Shown here: piece after piece, positions 24,988 to 35,200 of the stretch
How the letters are laid out: each line of letters starts with the position of its first letter
Numbering within the stretch: position 1 is the first letter of the stretch
Source: Symbiodinium kawagutii
Lineage: Eukaryota > Sar > Dinophyceae > Suessiales > Symbiodiniaceae
Direction: 5' to 3'
Length of the DNA stretch: 64,000 bases
Assembly (NCBI GenBank): GCA_009767595.1
Contig: VSDK01024070.1
Span: forward strand, 62,395-126,394
Notes under the pieces: generated by a model
Databases searched by the model: none
The model's input: the letters and a program-made list of their open reading frames with translations, nothing else
What the model was told of the DNA's origin: nothing
Made by a program: the position numbers and the translations under genes

Positions 24988-26282
24988 GTTGGAACAGTGA
25001 CCTGGGAAACCCGTATCCTTGGTGATTTGAAGCACCCATCAGCTGCTGGAGCCGACACCGGTGGCAAACCGTTGGACGCCCCGGCAAAAGATTGGTTCAA
25101 ACCAAGGGTTTTCCAGGCCGATTTTCCAGCCAAACCTTGAGTTCTCCAGCCAACGTTGGTGGGTAGACCCAGTTGTGCAATTGGTGCCTCAGGGCATCCA
25201 AGGGCTTTGGCCTTGGAACGTCAGCTTCACGGTGGACCTCACAGGATTGTAAAGTGATCGTTACGGCGTAGCAGTGCCTACAGCTTCTCAAGCAGTGGAT
25301 CATGATAGCAACCCCCAGGGCATCGTTCATGCCAATGTGAGCATTTCTAAATTTGTTGACAGCTAAGCGAACGAACGTATGTTTTCCACAAACGGGTACA
25401 TTTACCCTCACAGGCATACATAGTCATACATTTACAATCATTTGCACTTATATACATTCATATCTAACATAAGCACATGCCATGGTACATTTACATGCAC
25501 ATGTGTGCGCTTGAACTTGTACACAGCTGGTAGCTAGAGGCTTTCACGACTGCGCCGAGGCGAGGGTCCAAGAAGTATCACAGTCCATTGCCAAGACCGC
25601 GGGTACTGAAAGCGACGGCCCGGCTGTGTCGGGATCTCAGATCCAGCCGATACTGTTGGTTGTTTCAGGGTTGCCAATGAGCAAGTTTGATGGCAGCTCT
25701 TTTGCCCTCAGGGCATGTAGAGTCGCAGTTTCAGGGCCCTGATGCCTGCTGACCATTTCACGTTCTTCATTTCACGTCAGCATTGAGATTTAGAAAGCCT
25801 GGATGATGATCAACATGCTCGTGATGCCTACGATGCTCTCTAGCTCGTTTGATCATCAGTTCGTCAGTTCATGGAGCTTGCCTTGTCACCTAGGTCTGGA
25901 GCTGTGGGCGTCAGCCTGTCCACTGAGGTGGGGTGGAGATGTTTGGCGAGCAGCAATGATTCAGAACCAGAGGTTTGTGATGGTTTGTGCGTTGTTATTC
26001 TTGTTGATATCTTTTGAGAATGCTGAACCACAAACTGTGGTATGAGCCTCATGGCAGGCTCAGAAATCTCTCGCACTGCCCATGGGTCGTGTCATCATGG
26101 GGGTCATGATGGGCTGGCCCTGGCCATCGATCAACGGCAGTGCTGGGACCTGACAACCGCCCCATGGCGCGGCTGGGGCGGACAGGCAGTTTGCAGCGAC
26201 GAGTCCTCGCAGTGGGGCCTCCAGCTGCGATCCGTCAGCTGTTGCAGGAAGCAGCAGTCTTCGGTTCGAGGAGATCAAATGC

Positions 26283-26342
26283 ATTGAGATAGATAGATCA
26301 AGAGATCGATGGATAGATGGACGAATAGATACATAGATAATC

Positions 26343-26394
<52 letters not shown>
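26283..26394 (+). repeat. (GATA)n microsatellite
   Basis: Interrupted then perfect GATA repeats. The perfect core, about 12 units, starts near 26,345. Confidence 0.9.
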
Positions 26395-26395
<1 letters not shown>

Positions 26396-27508
26396 GTGTT
26401 TATTCTATTTATTTGTCGTTAACAATGCATGCATGTGTGTAAACTAATTTGATCAACTGGCTTCATTTTGGATAGGTGAAGTGTCAATATATGAACAAGT
26501 GTTTTGATTCGGCCTGGAACCGACTTGTTCAGTGACCCCCGAGACAGCCCTTGAGCCATTACCCCTTTGGATCGTGATTGCTCTTATATTGTGATTCATG
26601 CTGCTGCTGTCAGCATAAGAAAAGTCTCCCAGATTATATAATGTTATATAATGTTTGACTCCTGTGGAAGTCACGGGGTTTATGGTTGGTCAAGAGCAGT
26701 CAGAGAAATGGGCAGGTGGAAATCTCAACAAAATTGTAAGCATGCGAATAGGCTGCAATCACCCATCACTGATATCGTTGTTTTCCACCCACTTTACAAG
26801 GCTTTCACTGATGCCGCTGTGGCAGTGATAATATCATTACTCTATGTTTTTCCCTGAGTTCTGATTTCAACCAAGACATGCTTAGAGGGAGTGTCCATTA
26901 CCTAAAATTATGTTTGACTTTCTATAGCGGTATTTGCATTCATATTAGTTCCTTGATCTATCTGCTTGGAAGAAGCAGGATCTAGCATTGCTAGAACATC
27001 GTCAATCATCAACCATTGTTCTTTGTTATGATGTGTTCTCACCCAGCTACAACCATCCACGATTCTTAACCACTATTCTTCCCCCTATGATAAACCATGA
27101 TCAAGCATCATCATTATAAAACTACTCCTGTATGATTAACCATAATTAGTTGTTATAAGTTATGATCATCATCAATTGTGACTAATCCCTTATTTATCCA
27201 TCAGCAAACCATCATCCACCAATATTGTTGGCCATTGCACCCCCTACTACCAATCATTGTTAAATCAGTGTTGGTTATTCCGCCTGCCCCTGTCAGTCAT
27301 CAACCATCCCTGCCATCATTAGATCCTTCCGGATAGGCCATCAGCCGTGCGAGCGTTAAGGCTCCTTCCAGAAAAGTCTGAGTCGGACGAGGTCTCGTGA
27401 ATTTCCAGCGCGGCGGCGCATCGAAACGGGAATGGTGAGCGGAATGGTGAGCATCATTGAGATGAATGATTAATAGAGTCATTGTTGATAGTTTTTAACC
27501 ATTAATCA

Positions 27509-27601
27509 CTGGCTGGTGGTTTTAAACAGTTTTTCCCTAGTAATGATTAACAAATTGTTGGTTGACTAATATGTTTCATCGGGGTCGAAACAACCAACCA
27601 G
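27509..27601. mobile_element. family A miniature inverted-repeat element, copy 2
   Basis: CTGGCTGGTGGTTTTAAACA at the left end, GTCGAAACAACCAACCAG at the right end. The interior is CCCTAGTAA then AACAAATTGTTGGTTGACTA. Confidence 0.85.
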
Positions 27602-28535
27602 ATTAGTTGCTATCAATTATGAATGATTATTAATGGTTTTCAATTTATAAAATGATATGTTATTATTAGTGATCATGATGGGAAAAATATGATGCGGATT
27701 AATAGTTATTGTTTTATAATGGTTGGTCACGGCAGCAGTTTCATTGATTATTTTACCAATGGTGAGCTGAGAATCTTTGAAGTGGTTAGCAATGGTGGAT
27801 GATCAACCGATCATGGTTCAGAATAGCGCACTGATTGCTGATTGTTAACAATTGTCAGTGTTTAAGATGCTTAACGATGAATTATTATGAATGATATCAT
27901 TGATCAATACTTCATCATATTGCACTGTGGGCTAGTAATCGTTCTTGGCTGCCGCTTAATGCCCAGGTGGTGAACTCGGGGCGTGTTTCGAAGTTGGGGG
28001 CCGTTCATGACTGTCCGGATGCAGAGCTAGCAATAATTCGTCAAGAACAGCCAACCTGAGATAGCTACCAATGAATGAACACGTTTCAAAAGCTTGGCGA
28101 ATACTGATGGTCAACAGTCTTATGAGTCTATTTGGACCGTAGTTACATCGTCACATGCGTGTCTAAGTAGTCCCCGCCATCAACCATTCTCATCATCCAA
28201 TCAACCATCATTCGATTGAGTTTCTGATGTTTTTTCCAAACAATGACCTATCAACCCTTCACATTCATGACTCATGACATCTCATGACCATATCAACCAT
28301 CATCCAATAATCAAGCATCATCATCCCACAAATCAAATCAGCCAGCATTCAATTCATCAACAAACCCTTGGTTTCACGACTGAAATCACTGCCCCCCTGC
28401 AGACGGCATTGGCATCGCGCTGCACAGAGACCACTGCAGCAGGGTGACCTCTGGGGGGAGCGGGTCAATGTTGAGTCATGGTGTGGCTCCGTTTGTTTGG
28501 GAGCTTGCCCTCAGCCTTAGCTGAACCTCTCAGGA

Positions 28536-28568
<33 letters not shown>
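28536..28568 (+). repeat. GA-tail motif with (GA)n
   Basis: AAGGCGATGGAGAGAGAGAG. It is preceded by TTAGCTGAACCTCTCAGG, which resembles the sequence before the motif at 9,879. Confidence 0.75.
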
Positions 28569-28759
28569 TTCAAATATGTTGAAACGATAGACTTGTGGCT
28601 GATATACCCTGTACTGTTTAATGCTTTTTTTCGCGACTAGTAGTGGATTTTCAAGGCTGAGTAATCGGTGATAAGAGTCGTACAGAGTGATTAATAATTG
28701 TGGATACTCTCACGGTTTCAGCCAGCGAGTGGTGGATTCTGGCGGTTCCACCGGGTTTT

Positions 28760-28909
28760 GGCCATGGTTGGTGTAAAGTTGCCTCTCCAACTCGGCACAA
28801 GAAGGTCTTAAGCTCCAGACCAGTTCCATCGGAGGGCTTCCTGAAACCACCAAGACCCAACGTCAGTAGGTCCCCTGTTGCAAAGGGGGTCATGGTCCAG
28901 CGCAGCAAG
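28760..28909 (+). CDS. possible exon, basic Pro/Lys/Arg-rich segment upstream of the S4/NSUN2 exons
   Basis: One plus frame reads SPTRHKKVLSSRPVPSEGFL, then KPPRPNVSRSPVAKGVMVQR, ending SK before a GT donor at 28,910. The Arg/Lys/Pro-rich, stop-free composition is protein-like. The donor leaves phase 0 and the next candidate acceptor at 30,092 needs phase 0, so the two could be joined. The start of the exon is not defined; the frame is open from about 28,700. No domain is recognised. It may be a disordered N-terminal tail of the downstream protein or belong to another gene. Confidence 0.3.
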
Positions 28910-30091
28910 GTTACGGATTCATGTATCATGTGACACGGAAAGGAAGTGATGTTTGAGGATGATTGAGGATGGCAGCGTTCTGAATTTTTTCCATGGGAAA
29001 TTCAGGGTTGAACATTCTGTCGTGGAGCTATCAGACTGTAGAATTTTCAGTACGTGACAGTAGCATGTAACAGTATGTAACCAACAATAGGATACAACAG
29101 GGGTATCCTGCAGTCCCTGCCGCTTGCGATTTTCAAGAATTCAGAAACGTGCTTGGAAATGAATGAGCTCCTGAAATCTGCAATTCTTGGAGCAATATGC
29201 TCAAATCGCTACAGATTTCTTGTTCTCGGCAAGATAGCATTGGCTGAGATTCCACTTGATTCGGGGTGAGGCTGGTAGGTGTGCTGGTGTTTGGAAACTG
29301 CACCCTAGCTCTATGGTAGTAGCACCCCTGTTTGCTCAGTGTTCGCTCCCACTGAGCTATACTGGCCGCCAGGTGAGGCTGATACAGTAACGAATCGCCC
29401 CGTCCAGCGCATCAGGAGCATGCAGGAAGGAAGGGAGGCGCGTGGCCGTGGGGAGGGCCACAAGATGTCACCAATCACGGTTACATATTTTTGGGTGGGA
29501 AATCGATGTGCCTTTTGGGCACAGGTGTGGACCATCTTTGGACAAGTGTTCTTGTTTGAAGTCATGGGATTGCTTGGAAGTTTGGAAAGTGTTTGCAATG
29601 TCTCATGTTGTTGGCCCCTTTGCCGCGAACCATCTACAGTATTCTCAAGCATGTCAAGGATAGGCAGTTGGCTGAAGAAACTCGGGCACAAAGAGGTAGC
29701 AAATATGGAGAAAATATGTTGAAAGTTGGTTGTTGCCGGTGGGATGCACATCAATGGTTGTTGGCATAGCATGATACAACGATCACCGACGCTCACTAAA
29801 GCCAAGAGCTGTGAGGTCGCAAGAGTGGCGGTGCCCCGCACCTCAAACGCTTGGTGAAGACCATGGGATTGGGGGCCTTCGAACAGGAAGCTCATTGGTA
29901 GCCAGATATATATGTGGGATCCCATGGGGCTTAAAAGTGTTTGCACATGGCAATGTGTGGATTTCAGCATATTTCAGATTTAAAAAGGTTACGCGATACC
30001 CAGTCCTTTTCCAAGACGCTTTGGGACAGCCAGTGACTCCAGTGACTCCCAGCAATGTGCCGTGCACGAATCGATGTGCTTCCAGAGGTAG

Positions 30092-30335
30092 GACTTGGAC
30101 TTGGCAGACCCGACATCTGCCGAAGTTGGGCCTGGCCTGGCCGCTAGGGCCAAGAATCGCCGTGGACGTGCCATGCAGTTCGAGACCGCAGAGGGTCTTT
30201 GCGTCGTGGCAACGCAAGGTCTGGGAAGTCGCTTGCAACAGTTCGTGGCTCGCAACTTTCGAGAAGCGTTGGGTCGGCAGTCGGGAGCGATGCATGTGAA
30301 TGTCCGGCAGTATGCTGCTACTGCCTGCCAGATGG
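30092..30335 (+). CDS. possible exon, unrecognised, joining in phase to the S4-like exon
   Basis: After the acceptor GTAG|G the frame begins DLDLADPTSAEVGPGL and stays open for 81 codons to a GT donor at 30,336 (CAGATGG|GTGACT). It includes AKNRRGRAMQFETAEG and LGSRLQQFVARNFREALGRQ. The composition is helical and basic, which sets it apart from the overlapping minus-strand frame. It leaves phase 1, exactly what the next exon (30,483) needs. The last residues, RQYAATACQMG, would lead straight into the S4-like strand. No domain is recognised. A neighbouring frame gives a lookalike of methyltransferase motif IV (VDVPCSS), which I treat as chance. Confidence 0.4.
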
Positions 30336-30482
30336 GTGACTCAAACATGTGAATTTATGACAAATTGTCTGCTTTTTTCTAAGCACATTTGAAGTGAAAT
30401 CTCAGCACTCAGAGGTTTGATAATGATAGCTTGTTGGGCCAGTTGACATGTTTCATCTCATTGGTGAGCCCTTTCTACCCAG

Positions 30483-30605
30483 GTTATGTCCTGGTGGATG
30501 GCCACGTCTCTTCCGGCCGCCGTGTGCTGCAAGGGGGGGAGGTGGTGCTGTTGAAACGGGACGCACTGGAGCGCTCCCTGGAAGATGTCGATGCCAAGAG
30601 ACGAG
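30483..30605 (+). CDS. exon with an S4-like RNA-binding motif
   Basis: Between the acceptor CCCAG|G at 30,483 and a GT donor at 30,606 (CGAG|GTGAGG), the frame reads YVLVDGHVSSGRRVLQGGEV followed by VLLKRDALERSLEDVDAKRR. The pattern G-x-V-x-V-D-G...V..GG-E-V matches the second half of S4 domains, which bind structured RNA in ribosomal protein S4, pseudouridine synthases and TlyA-type methyltransferases (family knowledge). The exon starts in phase 1 and ends in phase 1, agreeing with the preceding exon end at 30,335 and the AG|GT acceptor at 31,598 that begins the NSUN2 exon. Either it is the N-terminal part of the same protein or it is the end of an upstream gene. The first half of an S4 fold is not clearly visible. 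Confidence 0.5.
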
Positions 30606-30665
30606 GTGAGGAGTCACTCCGGGAACCCACGACGGATAATAATGATTAATAATGATAATAAGCGA

Positions 30666-30760
30666 CTGGTTGGTGGTTTCAAACATTTTTTTCCCTAGTA
30701 GCTACTGTATTAAATGGTTGGTTGACTTGTATTTTTCCAGGGATTGGAACCACCAACCAG
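30666..30760. mobile_element. family A miniature element, copy 3 (within the intron 30,606-31,597)
   Basis: CTGGTTGGTGGTTTCAAACA on the left, TTGGAACCACCAACCAG on the right. It is intronic if the S4-like exon and the NSUN2 exon are joined. Confidence 0.85.
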
Positions 30761-30877
30761 ACGGTGCCACCGTTGGTTACCATTGTTTTTGTGTTTTTTT
30801 CGGGTTACAACTAGTTACAACCATTAATAACGGTAAACAGTGGGGGACAATAACCAACAACGATGCTTAAACAGCTA

Positions 30878-30968
30878 CTGGCAGGTGGTTTTAAAGATTT
30901 TCCCGAGTTTTAACAAATGGTTGGTTGGTTGAGTAGTATTCTTCAGAGTGGTTCAAACCACCAACCAG
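30878..30968. mobile_element. family A miniature element, copy 4 (same intron)
   Basis: CTGGCAGGTGGTTTTAAAGA on the left and GTGGTTCAAACCACCAACCA then G on the right. It lies about 120 bases after copy 3 in the same orientation. Confidence 0.8.
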
Positions 30969-31597
30969 CAAACTGCGATCAGTGGTAGGCCCGTATAATC
31001 ACCAACAGCGATGGATAAACTGCAGCACTTGTAATGAATTCATTACTGAACATCAATTACTGACAATATTGACTAATAAAGTTTAATGGGTAATTGGAGA
31101 TCCAAATGTGCAAACCGCCACGGAAAAGTTGCGCTATAAGTTTTGACATGGCGTCCCATCAAGAAAGCATTATGGATCTCACACAGCCATATTAATTATA
31201 AACGATTTTGGGGAGATTCTAGTGGTTCGTAATGGATACAATGGCCAATGATCACAAGTAAGCGGCAACGGCGACCAACAACAGGGAAAATAATCCAGAA
31301 ACTACCAGCAAGAATTGCAAGAATGGTCGATCAATGTTAATTTGCAGTTGCATAGCACGCGCTTTCACACCTGCAGGCATTGCATACATTCATACTTGCA
31401 CAGATGCAACTGATGCATGCAAGCATGCAGATTTCCATACACGCCTGCAACTATATTCTATATAGAGATTCGTAGGATAACATGCTTGCATGCAACTCTT
31501 CATAGTCACGCAACGTTACATGCCTGTGTTGCAAGGAGATCTGACATGTAGAGTGGCCTTATTGAGAGATCCCTGCACTAGGTTTGCTGATCCCCAG

Positions 31598-32206
31598 GTG
31601 CTCCAAGAATGGTGATTCATTGCGACATGGAGGGCTACGGCGGTCATGGCATGCCACAGGAAGACGATCAAACAGGTTATGTACACTTCCGCAGGTATTA
31701 CAGAGATGTTCAGCGTTTGTTTGGCGCGGAAGACTGGGAGCGTTGCGAAAAACTTTTTTTCTCACCCGTTCCCCTCAGTTTACGCATCAATCAGTCAACA
31801 TCAATGCATCATCTCACGACCCAGACCCTTAACGAGACCTTTGGATCCCGTGTCGAACTCGTTCCATGGATGTCGCCCTTTGGCGGAGCTTTGCATGTGG
31901 CACCCTCAGCATCTTCCAAGGAGGCCTGCGAAGGCCTACAGGTGGTGAACCTGTTGACCTCCACGGGAGAAGTGGTGGTACAGGATGGCCTATCCATGCT
32001 GCCGGCAGCAGCCCTCAACGTTCAACCGGGTGATGCCGTGTTGGATTTGTGCAGTGCCCCCGGCAGCAAGACTTGTCAGCTGCTAGATGCCTTGGGTGGC
32101 CATGGGATCCTGGTGGCCAACGATGTCATGGCCGAGCGCTCGGAGAGGGTGGCTGCCCGGGCCAAGTGGCAAGACTGTCGTCCATTGATGGTAACCACCA
32201 CGGATG
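31598..32206 (+). CDS. NSUN2: NSUN2-like exon 1: N-terminal region and SAM-binding motif
   Basis: The frame contains RYYRDVQRLFGAEDWERCEK and FFSPVPLSLRIN, matching the start of the RsmB/NOP2 methyltransferase core, where the family has (H)YYxxL...LPxxLRI. The SAM-binding motif I, LDLCSAPGSKTCQLLDALGG, falls near residue 144 counting from the ATG at 31,609. It is followed by GILVANDVMAERSERVAARA, the motif with the acidic residue that contacts the ribose. Either translation starts at the ATG at 31,609, or the exon is internal, starting at the AG|GT acceptor at 31,598, which would suit the S4-like exon upstream. The exon ends at a GT donor (CGGATG|GTTGCT) in phase 1. The open frame runs on to 32,553, but only as intron read-through. 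Confidence 0.9.
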
Positions 32207-35200
32207 GTTGCTCGGTTTGGAAGAAAACTCAGTCTTTCAGAGAGTTTTTGTTCATTTGCCTATGCCATTCCATTGCCCTGAAGGGCAACTTTTGTTTCGA
32301 GATCCTGGGGAAAGAAGACAAACATGTCATGTTTCATTGTTTCATCATGTTTCTTGTGCTTTCTAGTTGCAAATGGGTTCAAGTGGGGTCAAGGATTACC
32401 GTCATGTTTGATCGTTTTTGGACCATCGCATGTCTGAGATCTTTTGTCTTGTTTATGTTTAAAAAATGCGTGTTGCGTGTTGTGCGTAGAATGTTTTTCA
32501 TCAAGTCCCTGTGTAGCCTGACTCCTTCGAACACTGTGTCCTGCGATAGTTGAGCAGTTTCTTTATGTTTCTGTAACTAATTACATCCTTAATACCCCGT
32601 CCATCCTCATCATTTTAATATCTCACCCCATCATGGGAATATCAACCAACCTGTGTGATGAGATCCGGACTCGTTCTCAGCCGATTCTTTTGACTTCGGC
32701 TGGCTGCCATGGGTTGCAGCTGACATCACTGTGCGCTGCTGAGCTGGCACCGCTGAGGCCGTTGGTTCCCACCCATCCGTGATGGCTTCGATCGAATCCT
32801 CGTGGACGTGCCCTGCAGCTCTGACGGCACCATGCGGAAAGAGCCCAAGCGATTGCACAGCTGGAAGGTCTCTTCAGGCGCACGGATGCGATCTTTGAGA
32901 CGACACAAGAATTCATTAAAGGTCTCAATCATTCTCATTGGTGAGGTGGTTATTGATCAAGGTCAACAAAGATCATTGGTGGTTATTAATGCTGATGGTG
33001 ATTTGTGTTTGAATATTGATGATTGTTACTAGTAACATTAGCACTGTTCTGGTCATGGTTAGTTCCTACTGGATCCCAATGTTTCTTTCCTGGTGAATGT
33101 TGACATTAAGATTGATGGATATTGATGGCTTCATTGACCGCAGCCAGCCGTCCAAATCCAGCTAGTTGACGTTGCCAGCTTGGTACCAACCAGTACTCTT
33201 GAACTAACTGGAACCCCGAACACAACGAGTCATCCAAGTTGTGATGAATCTTTGGTTTCACCGTCGATGGTCGTTGATGATGATGGTTTGAACAGTTTAT
33301 ATTGATAATTTACCATTCATTATTCTAAACCACTGGATGCCCTAGCAAAAAAATGATTCTACATTAGCTGGAGCTTGATTCAGATCATAGCTGGAGTTCT
33401 TGCCGCAGGTTTGAACCATCACGGACTGCAACTGCAATTGCTTTGTCGCGCTGTGGAGCTTCTGAAACCTGGAGGCCGACTGGTATATTCCACCTGTTTC
33501 TGCGACTGACTTGGAGTTTTCTCAGCTTTTTTATGTTTTTTTTCTCCTTTGAAGTTAGGTTTTTTTATGTTTTTTTCATGGGTTTCTAGAAGATCTGGAA
33601 GTCAGCCAAGTGGCGGCATAGAATGCTCAACCGGATTGATACAGATTCATAGGGAATAGCCCCAATTTGGACCGATTTGAACATGTAAAACATGGTGAGA
33701 TGTGAGGCCATTCCAATAGTACTGGTAGCCACTGCAGTGTTTTAATTTTGGGTTGCCCACACAGCCACATGAGTTCTTTGAAGAGTGGTGCACTGTCGTT
33801 GCCTTTGACAATCTCCAAACCGCATGTTGCCGTTCTACGAAGGCCTATGTTTTTTGAATGTTGCTTTCCATTTTAGATTGAGCATGGCTACGAGTGCAAA
33901 ACTCTTGTTACAACACTGAAGAACGAGGACTCCGCCCCTCTTGCACAAAGAACATGCTCCCAGAAGGCTCAAAATCATTACCGTTGTGTTAACTCCCACT
34001 GCAATGCGGTATTACCTCACATATTTTGAAACCAATAGGTCGATCTGGATCTGTCATGGGGATTCATGGTCCATCCCCCTGACAAGTCCGACATCGAACC
34101 ATTCCCAGGTTCGTTGAACCCCATCGAGTGCGAGGCCGTGGTGCAGGCCGCGTTGCTCCGGTGGCCTTCGCTGTGTCTGCTTGCGGCGGAAGATGTCTTG
34201 CCGCCCGGCTGTCCACGCGGGGCGCCGGGCCTGGAAACTTGGGCCGTTCCGGATCCCTACTTTGAGACCACAGGTGGGCCATGGTGGGCGGACAGGGGCA
34301 TGCCATGTTGGACGATCCCGGGTCACGGCATCAGGGCGTCCAACTTGACCCAGGTGAGTTTCTTGATTTTTGATCACTGGCAGTTTGTTGGTAAGTTGGG
34401 GTTGGTTTGTTCATTGTGGGATCTCCCGCGCATACTCCCGGAGGAATGCAATTTATGCATATTTGTAGGGTAATTCTCGGATTTGGAAACGGACCACCAA
34501 ACAACACGAGACTTTCTAAGGGGGTTGTATGGCTCACACCTGAACCCAACTCCTGTCCTCACAGTGCATTGCTACGACCGGTATGATGAACCACAACTCG
34601 AGCCACGATCAGATTCAACAGCGCCAGGTGAAGTCCATTACATGGACACTGGCAGCCCTAAGCCGCCGCTGCAGCCCAGCATGTTTCCGAGCAGCACCAG
34701 CCTGGCCCTGCATCGGTGCGCCAGATTCCTTCCCATTCATGGGCCGCTGGGCAGAAACCCGCCCCTAGCACCAGAATTTGGCGGATGCCAGATGCCATGT
34801 GAATTATTCAGGAAAAACTTGGTTGTCTGACCAATAGCCCCCTTTCCCATTTTAGGAGGGTTTGATTCGCAATGGTATATCAAAGATCCCAGCTCTCCCC
34901 AAGACTCTCCCCACAGGTTTCTTTCCTGGTGCACCTCTCTAGTGCACGATTCTGTTTCACCTTTGCCATTCTCCGGTGCACCATTTTGTATCACCTTTTT
35001 TGCACAGACTCGTTCTGACACTTCTGGGGTCCAAAACAAGCTGGCTGTCTGGATCAATACGAAATTGAAATTAGCCCTTTTTGCAATTTAGCAAGAGGAA
35101 ATCTGATAATTTAGAAATTATCTGAAAAATACTTGCAGCTACTGTGAATGCGGCACTATCATTGCAGCTGCTCTGGAACGAGTTGGCATTCTGTAATTCA

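Larger units (their letters stand above)
24988..28690. other. spacer, no recognised gene
   Basis: The stretch contains a GATA microsatellite, a family A element and a GA-tail motif. A frame at 26,120-26,280 reads APWRGWGGQAVCSDESSQWG followed by LQLRSVSC. That loosely resembles a thrombospondin type 1 repeat (W..W...C...LRSVSC) but lacks its full cysteine pattern, so it is not called. Near 27,300-27,440 minus-strand frames are open, without recognisable homology. Confidence 0.35.

Noticed and set aside
29311..29970. 219-codon minus-strand open frame
   Set aside because: No protein-like composition or domain was seen. Plus-strand frames over the same bases are open too, and no splice partner fits.
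30159..30195. Lookalike of methyltransferase motif IV (VDVPCSS) in a neighbouring frame
   Set aside because: The real motif IV lies at 32,797-32,826 with the full SDGTMRK context. Here the next residues do not continue the motif and the other frame looks more protein-like.
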